DNA of 64,000 bases from Mycobacterium lacus (GTDB lineage Bacteria; Actinomycetota; Actinomycetes; Mycobacteriales; Mycobacteriaceae): positions 4,659,952-4,723,951 of the forward strand of contig NZ_AP022581.1 of the NCBI RefSeq assembly GCF_010731535.1, written 5' to 3'. The stretch's first letter is position 1. Each line of letters begins with the position of its first letter. Shown here piece after piece: positions 59,970 through 64,000 of the stretch. The position numbers and the translations under genes were made by a program. The notes beneath the pieces are model-generated. The model was not told the origin of the DNA, ran no database searches, and saw only the letters and a list, made by a program, of their open reading frames with translations.

Positions 59970-61512
59970 GACCACCGCCGAGCTGCTGGCCGAACTACGC
60001 GAAAAGCTGGAGCTGGCCAAGGAGCCCGGCGGTGAGAAGGCCGCCGCCAAGCGCGACAAAAAAGGTATCCCGAGTGCCCGTGCCCGCGTCCACGCCCTCG
60101 TCGATCCGGGCACCTTCTTCGAGGTCGGGGCGCTGTGCAAGACACCCGGGGATCCCAACGCGCTCTACGGCGACGGCGTGGTCACCGGCCACGGCTTGAT
60201 CAACGGCCGCCCGGTCGGGGTGTTCTCCCACGACCAGACGGTGTTCGGCGGCACGGTCGGCGAGATGTTCGGCCGCAAGGTGGCCCGGCTGATGGAGTGG
60301 TGCGCGATGGTCGGCTGCCCGATCATCGGGATCAACGACTCCGGAGGCGCCCGGATCCAGGATGCCGTCACCTCGCTGGCATGGTATGCCGAGCTGGGCC
60401 GCCGCCACGAGCTGTTGAGTGGGGTTGTTCCACAAATCTCCATCATTCTCGGCAAATGTGCTGGGGGAGCGGTGTATTCGCCGATCCAAACGGATCTTGT
60501 GGTCGCGGTGCGCGACCAGGGCTACATGTTCGTCACCGGACCCGACGTCATCAAGGACGTCACCGGCGAGGACGTCACACTCGACGAGTTGGGCGGGGCC
60601 GACTACCAAGCCACATATGGCAATATCCACCAAGTCGTCGAGTCCGAGGCCGCCGCCTTGCAGTACGTGCGCGATTTCCTGTCCTTTCTGCCCGGCAACT
60701 GCTTTGACGACGCGCCGATCGTGAACCCCGGGCTGGAGCCCGAGATCACGCCACACGACCTGGAGCTCGACTCGATCGTGCCCGACTCGGACAACATGGC
60801 TTACGACATGCACGAAATCCTGTTGCGAATCTTCGACGACGGTGATTTCCTCGATGTTGCAGCACAAGCCGGGCAGGCGATCATCACCGGCTACGCGAGG
60901 GTGGGTGGTCGCCCGGTCGGCGTCGTGGCCAACCAGCCGATGCACATGTCCGGGGCGATCGACAACGAGGCCTCCGACAAGGCCGCGCGATTCATCCGGT
61001 TCTGCGACTCGTTCCGGATCCCCCTCGTGTTCGTCGTAGACACCCCCGGATTCCTGCCGGGGGTCGAGCAGGAGAAGAACGGGATCATCAAGCGCGGCGG
61101 GCGGTTCCTGTACGCGGTGGTCGAAGCCGACGTGCCGAAGGTGACGATCACCATCCGAAAGTCCTACGGCGGCGCGTACGCGGTGATGGGATCCAAGCAG
61201 CTGGCCGCGGACCTGAACTTCGCCTGGCCCACCGCGCGCATCGCGGTGATCGGCGCCGACGGGGCCGCGCAGCTGTTGATGAAGCGTTTCCCGGACCCGA
61301 ATGCGCCTGAGGCGCAGGCCATTCGGAAGTCGTTCGTGGAGAACTACAACCTCAACATGGCGATCCCGTGGATCGCCGCCGAGCGCGGATTCATCGACGC
61401 GGTGATCGACCCGCACGACACCCGGCTACTGCTGCGCAAGTCGATGCACCTGCTGCGCGACAAGCAGCAGTGGTGGCGCGTCGCGCGCAAGCATGGGCTG
61501 ATCCCGGTTTGA
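59959..61512 (+). CDS. accD4: Acyl-CoA carboxylase beta subunit AccD4
   Basis: A 517-residue carboxyltransferase subunit. With AccA3 and AccD5/AccE5 it carboxylates C24-C26 acyl-CoA, the extender unit of Pks13. N-terminal half: GDGVVTGHGLINGRPVGVFS, GINDSGGARIQDAVTSLA and ISIILGKCAGGAVYSP. C-terminal half: GVVANQPMHMSGAIDNEASD, VDTPGFLPGVEQEKNGIIKR and SYGGAYAVMGSKQ. It starts with GTG at 59959 inside the end of pks13. Its TGA stop is the first part of the palindrome that separates it from fadE35. Confidence 0.97.
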   Translation: MSTKTTAELLAELREKLELAKEPGGEKAAAKRDKKGIPSARARVHALVDPGTFFEVGALCKTPGDPNALYGDGVVTGHGLINGRPVGVFSHDQTVFGGTVGEMFGRKVARLMEWCAMVGCPIIGINDSGGARIQDAVTSLAWYAELGRRHELLSGVVPQISIILGKCAGGAVYSPIQTDLVVAVRDQGYMFVTGPDVIKDVTGEDVTLDELGGADYQATYGNIHQVVESEAAALQYVRDFLSFLPGNCFDDAPIVNPGLEPEITPHDLELDSIVPDSDNMAYDMHEILLRIFDDGDFLDVAAQAGQAIITGYARVGGRPVGVVANQPMHMSGAIDNEASDKAARFIRFCDSFRIPLVFVVDTPGFLPGVEQEKNGIIKRGGRFLYAVVEADVPKVTITIRKSYGGAYAVMGSKQLAADLNFAWPTARIAVIGADGAAQLLMKRFPDPNAPEAQAIRKSFVENYNLNMAIPWIAAERGFIDAVIDPHDTRLLLRKSMHLLRDKQQWWRVARKHGLIPV

Positions 61513-61581
61513 CCGCGAGCAGACGCAAACTCGCCCATTTCGTCACGAAATTGGGCGAGTTTGCGTCTGCTCGCGGTCAAA
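61508..61581. repeat. Dispersed palindromic element, copy 2 (bidirectional terminator)
   Basis: A 74-bp near-perfect inverted repeat: TTTGACCGCGAGCAGACGC, AAACTCGCCCATTTCG, loop TCA, CGAAATTGGGCGAGTTTGCG, TCTGCTCGCGGTCAAA. It contains the accD4 stop (TGA 61510-61512) and, on the other strand, the fadE35 stop (61543-61545). Related to copy 1 at 20381-20444, with changed but compensating stem bases. Confidence 0.88.
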
Positions 61582-63342
61582 CGCCCCGTCGACCAGCTCG
61601 TCGAAACGGTCCAGCGCATCGTCGGAATCGGCGTCGATGCCGCGCAGCGGCCCGCGATCGGCGAGATACCGCTGCGTGTAGAGCCGGGCGACGAGCGCCT
61701 TTCGTTCGGCGCCAAGGGTTTCCCGCTCCCAGGCCGCCTGCTCGGTGAGCAACGCCGCGGCGTAGACGTCGCCCATGAACTGGGCCAGCGGGAACAGCCG
61801 GGCCTCGGCGATATCCCGGTCCAGTTTCGTCCAGGCCGCGATCGCCGCGTCGAGATCGTCGATGCGGCCCGCGACCAGGCGGGTGGTTTCGTCGTCATCG
61901 GAGACCGACACCGCGTCATGCAACCGCGCCAACAACGTCTCGTGGGCGCGGGTCTGCTCGATGCCACGCCGCACGTCGAGGCACAGGATGTTGTCCGGGC
62001 CCTCCCAGATGGTGTTGACCTGCGCATCGCGCAAAATCCTTGCCACCGGCCAGGTCTCGATGTAGCCGTTGCCGCCGTGGATCTCGATCGCGTCGGACGC
62101 CGCGGTGATCCCGAGCCGGCAGACCTTGAGCTTGGTGACCGGCACCGCGATGCGTTGCCGGATGCTTCTGGGCTGGCGGTGGTTGGTTGCTCCGGTGCCG
62201 TCGAACACCAGCGCCAGCGCCGCTTCGACGTCGACGATCATCTCGGCGAGCTTGCGGCGCATGAGCGGCTTGTCGATCAGCGCGCCGCCGAACGCGCGGC
62301 GCGCCCCGGCGTAGCACAGCGATTCGACCAACGCGCGGCGCGCGTTGCCCAGCGCGAACAAGGCGATACCCAGCCGCGCCGCGTTGGTCAGCTCCATCAT
62401 GCGAGCGAGTCCCTTGCCGTCGGACGGGCCCGAATCTGCAGAGGGTTCGCCGGACAGCAGGAAGGCCTCGGCGTCGACGAATTCGACCTCGCCGGAGGCG
62501 ACCGAGCGGGTGCCCAGCTTGTCCTTCAGGCGGCGGACGCGCACCCCGTTGCGCGAACCGTCGCGGCGCGTGCGCAGCACCAGGAAGTTGGCGACGCCAC
62601 GGGTCGAGTCGGGGGCGCCCTCGGGTTTGGCCAGCACGACGAACGCCTCGCCTGCGCAGTTGGACGCGAACCATTTGAACCCGTTCAGCAGCCAGGCGTC
62701 CCCGCTGCGTCGAGCGGTCGTCTCGAGCGCCCCCAGATCCGAACCGCCGGTCCGCTCGGTCAGTAGCTGCGCCGTTTCGCCGGCCCACTCGCCGGAATCG
62801 AACTTGGCCAGGACGTGGTCGGCCACATCGGCCGGTGCGTGGGCGGCCACCAGCGACTGGACCATGCCGCCGCCGGTGCCCAAAGCGCAGCCCATCCCGA
62901 TATCGGCCTGGTTGAGCAGGTAGTTGGACGCGAACATCGCCAGTGACGGGCTCACGGATGCACGTCGCGCCTCGTGACGCAACGCCTGCTGGGCATCCAG
63001 AACCGCGCGTTTGGACTGGGTGAACGACGCCGGCATGACGACCCTGCTGATGTCGTGTCCCCACCGGTCGTAGCGCTCGAGCCGGGGTGGGTTGCGGTCG
63101 GTCTCCTCGGCCCACCGCGCCACCGGGCCGCCCATCAGGTCACCGATTCGCGTCAGGTGCGGTTGTGCGAACGCCAGCTCGTCCGGCTGCAGGTAGTACG
63201 CCATCATGTGCTGCAACGTGGGATCGGTGAGGTACCAGTTGAGACCGATAGCGCCCGGATAGTTCTCCGTGCGGTAGCGCTCGGATTTTTCCGGGGTCGA
63301 AAATGCGAGCCGGTCGACGGCCTCGGCGGCGTATTCGCTCAT
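61543..63342 (-). CDS. fadE35: Acyl-CoA dehydrogenase family protein FadE35 (AidB-like)
   Basis: A 599-residue flavoprotein larger than typical acyl-CoA dehydrogenases and similar in layout to AidB. N-terminal domain RYRTENYPGAIGLNWYLTDP, FAD/substrate region AQLLTERTGGSDLGALETTA and WLLNGFKWFASNCAGEAFVV. C-terminal helical domain with EIHGGNGYIETWPVARILRD and QVNTIWEGPDNILCLDVRRG. The catalytic Glu assignment is uncertain. The last ten codons (DREQTQTRPIS) are translated from the palindromic element, so the C-terminus seems to have been altered by its insertion. It is convergent with accD4. Confidence 0.9.
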   Translation of the reverse strand: MSEYAAEAVDRLAFSTPEKSERYRTENYPGAIGLNWYLTDPTLQHMMAYYLQPDELAFAQPHLTRIGDLMGGPVARWAEETDRNPPRLERYDRWGHDISRVVMPASFTQSKRAVLDAQQALRHEARRASVSPSLAMFASNYLLNQADIGMGCALGTGGGMVQSLVAAHAPADVADHVLAKFDSGEWAGETAQLLTERTGGSDLGALETTARRSGDAWLLNGFKWFASNCAGEAFVVLAKPEGAPDSTRGVANFLVLRTRRDGSRNGVRVRRLKDKLGTRSVASGEVEFVDAEAFLLSGEPSADSGPSDGKGLARMMELTNAARLGIALFALGNARRALVESLCYAGARRAFGGALIDKPLMRRKLAEMIVDVEAALALVFDGTGATNHRQPRSIRQRIAVPVTKLKVCRLGITAASDAIEIHGGNGYIETWPVARILRDAQVNTIWEGPDNILCLDVRRGIEQTRAHETLLARLHDAVSVSDDDETTRLVAGRIDDLDAAIAAWTKLDRDIAEARLFPLAQFMGDVYAAALLTEQAAWERETLGAERKALVARLYTQRYLADRGPLRGIDADSDDALDRFDELVDGAFDREQTQTRPIS

Positions 63343-63480
63343 GTGTTGTTGCTATGCCAACCCGCCGCTGTTTGGCAAGGTCACCATCGCCCGGGCCGGC
63401 GGGGCATCAACTCGATGTGGGCCGGTGACGAAGACCAGACGGGGATCGCCGATTCGCCGCGTCCACCGGTTCACCCGCAA

Positions 63481-63948
63481 TCACGCGGCCCGGGGAAGAT
63501 CCGGGTTGACCCTTGCCGTTTGCTGCGTCGGCCGACTGGGAGTCGGGGCCCAGCCAACGTAGGTCAGGTACAGCCCGACCAGCGTGAAGACAACGCAGAG
63601 CGCCACCCACCACGCCTGCGCGCCGATCATCGCGTTGGCTACCGAAGCGACAGCCTTGGGAAAAGCCAGCAGGAACAGGCCGCGCAACGTCACAAGCCAG
63701 CCCAGCAGGGACACGATGATCGCCGCGGCGCCTCGCCAGTATTGGTGACCGGCGACGATGACAAGGCCAAACACCAAGATAAACGCGCCGGCCACCCAGG
63801 CCCACAGTGAATTGGCCTCGAACTGGGAAATTAGCGACCGCATGTCCGAAGCGCGCGCCACTGCGATGACATCAACGATGACAAGGAAGGGTCCGAGCAC
63901 GCGGGCGAACATGCGCGTCCGGGCCTGCGACTGTGGTGAAACGTTCAT
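63481..63948 (-). CDS. Small membrane protein with four predicted helices
   Basis: A 155-residue integral membrane protein: FARVLGPFLVIVDVIAVA, WAWVAGAFILVFGLVIVAGH, AAAIIVSLLGWLVTLRGLFL and AWWVALCVVFTLVGLYLTYV. The tail TPSRPTQQTARVNPDLPRAA is hydrophilic. GGAGG lies seven bases before the ATG at 63948, which picks this start over an ATG at 63954. I do not recognise a named family. It lies upstream of fadE35 on the same strand with a 138-bp gap, so cotranscription is uncertain. Confidence 0.72.
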   Translation of the reverse strand: MNVSPQSQARTRMFARVLGPFLVIVDVIAVARASDMRSLISQFEANSLWAWVAGAFILVFGLVIVAGHQYWRGAAAIIVSLLGWLVTLRGLFLLAFPKAVASVANAMIGAQAWWVALCVVFTLVGLYLTYVGWAPTPSRPTQQTARVNPDLPRAA

Positions 63949-64000
63949 GGCCATACCTCCATTTGACACCTGTATCGGACCACTGAGCCGAATTGCCGCG

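Noticed and set aside
1..64000. tRNA or rRNA genes
   Set aside because: I found no cloverleaf-like TTCGA-containing segments with CCA-adjacent stems or rRNA signatures; a covariance search would settle this.

Overview
The window is mycobacterial chromosome. Gene content and order follow the stretch that M. tuberculosis H37Rv numbers Rv3797 to Rv3855, here in reverse: ethR-ethA, rraA, hns-like, espR, sodA, glpQ1, bfrB, pheA, serS, the Rv3814c-Rv3816c acyltransferases, erp, the galactan/arabinan genes, the antigen 85 genes, and the mycolate condensation operon fadD32-pks13-accD4. An MPTR-type PPE protein, the missing sulfolipid locus and the accessory genes below point to a slow-growing non-tuberculous Mycobacterium. 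Species cannot be named from this alone. Locus tags quoted are from memory and by position.

Layout. 0-0.7 kb: 5' end of a DinB-type polymerase gene and a MazEF-type toxin-antitoxin pair. 0.7-11.3 kb: ethR/ethA with its operator, rraA, hns, espR, a UPF0016 transporter behind a yybP-ykoY riboswitch, sodA, a cluster of DnaA boxes, glpQ1 and bfrB with IdeR-like boxes. 11.3-20.4 kb: an LCP-family ligase, an orphan PPE-MPTR gene, iron-regulated Rv3839, pheA, a phosphatase, Rv3836/Rv3835 and serS. 20.4-29.3 kb: a TetR/FAD-oxidoreductase module, Rv3817-Rv3819, three tandem PlsC acyltransferases and a HAD phosphatase; the sulfolipid genes found here in M. tuberculosis are absent.

29.3-37.7 kb is an accessory island, placed where M. 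tuberculosis carries PE_PGRS62. It holds (i) a membrane protein, a glutathionylspermidine-synthetase-like ATP-grasp ligase and a DUF350 membrane protein in one overlapping operon, and (ii) what looks like an undescribed RiPP cluster: two short paralogous precursor peptides (33425-33508 and 33661-33774), an M29-aminopeptidase-like protein translationally coupled to the first peptide, a protein of unknown family, a SAM methyltransferase, an MFS exporter, and a rare fusion of an ornithine-decarboxylase-type enzyme with a spermidine-synthase domain. Both halves have polyamine chemistry in common.

37.7-64 kb is the cell-envelope core: csp (Rv3811), erp, glf-glfT2-Rv3807c-ubiA-aftB (overlapping operon for galactan and decaprenyl-phosphoryl-arabinose), then fbpA, fbpD, Rv3802c, fadD32, pks13, accD4 and fadE35. 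A decayed IS1380-family element with intact ends and a TTAG target duplication sits between aftB and fbpA. Two near-perfect palindromes of the same family (after serS and after accD4) lie exactly between convergent genes and supply stop codons to them.
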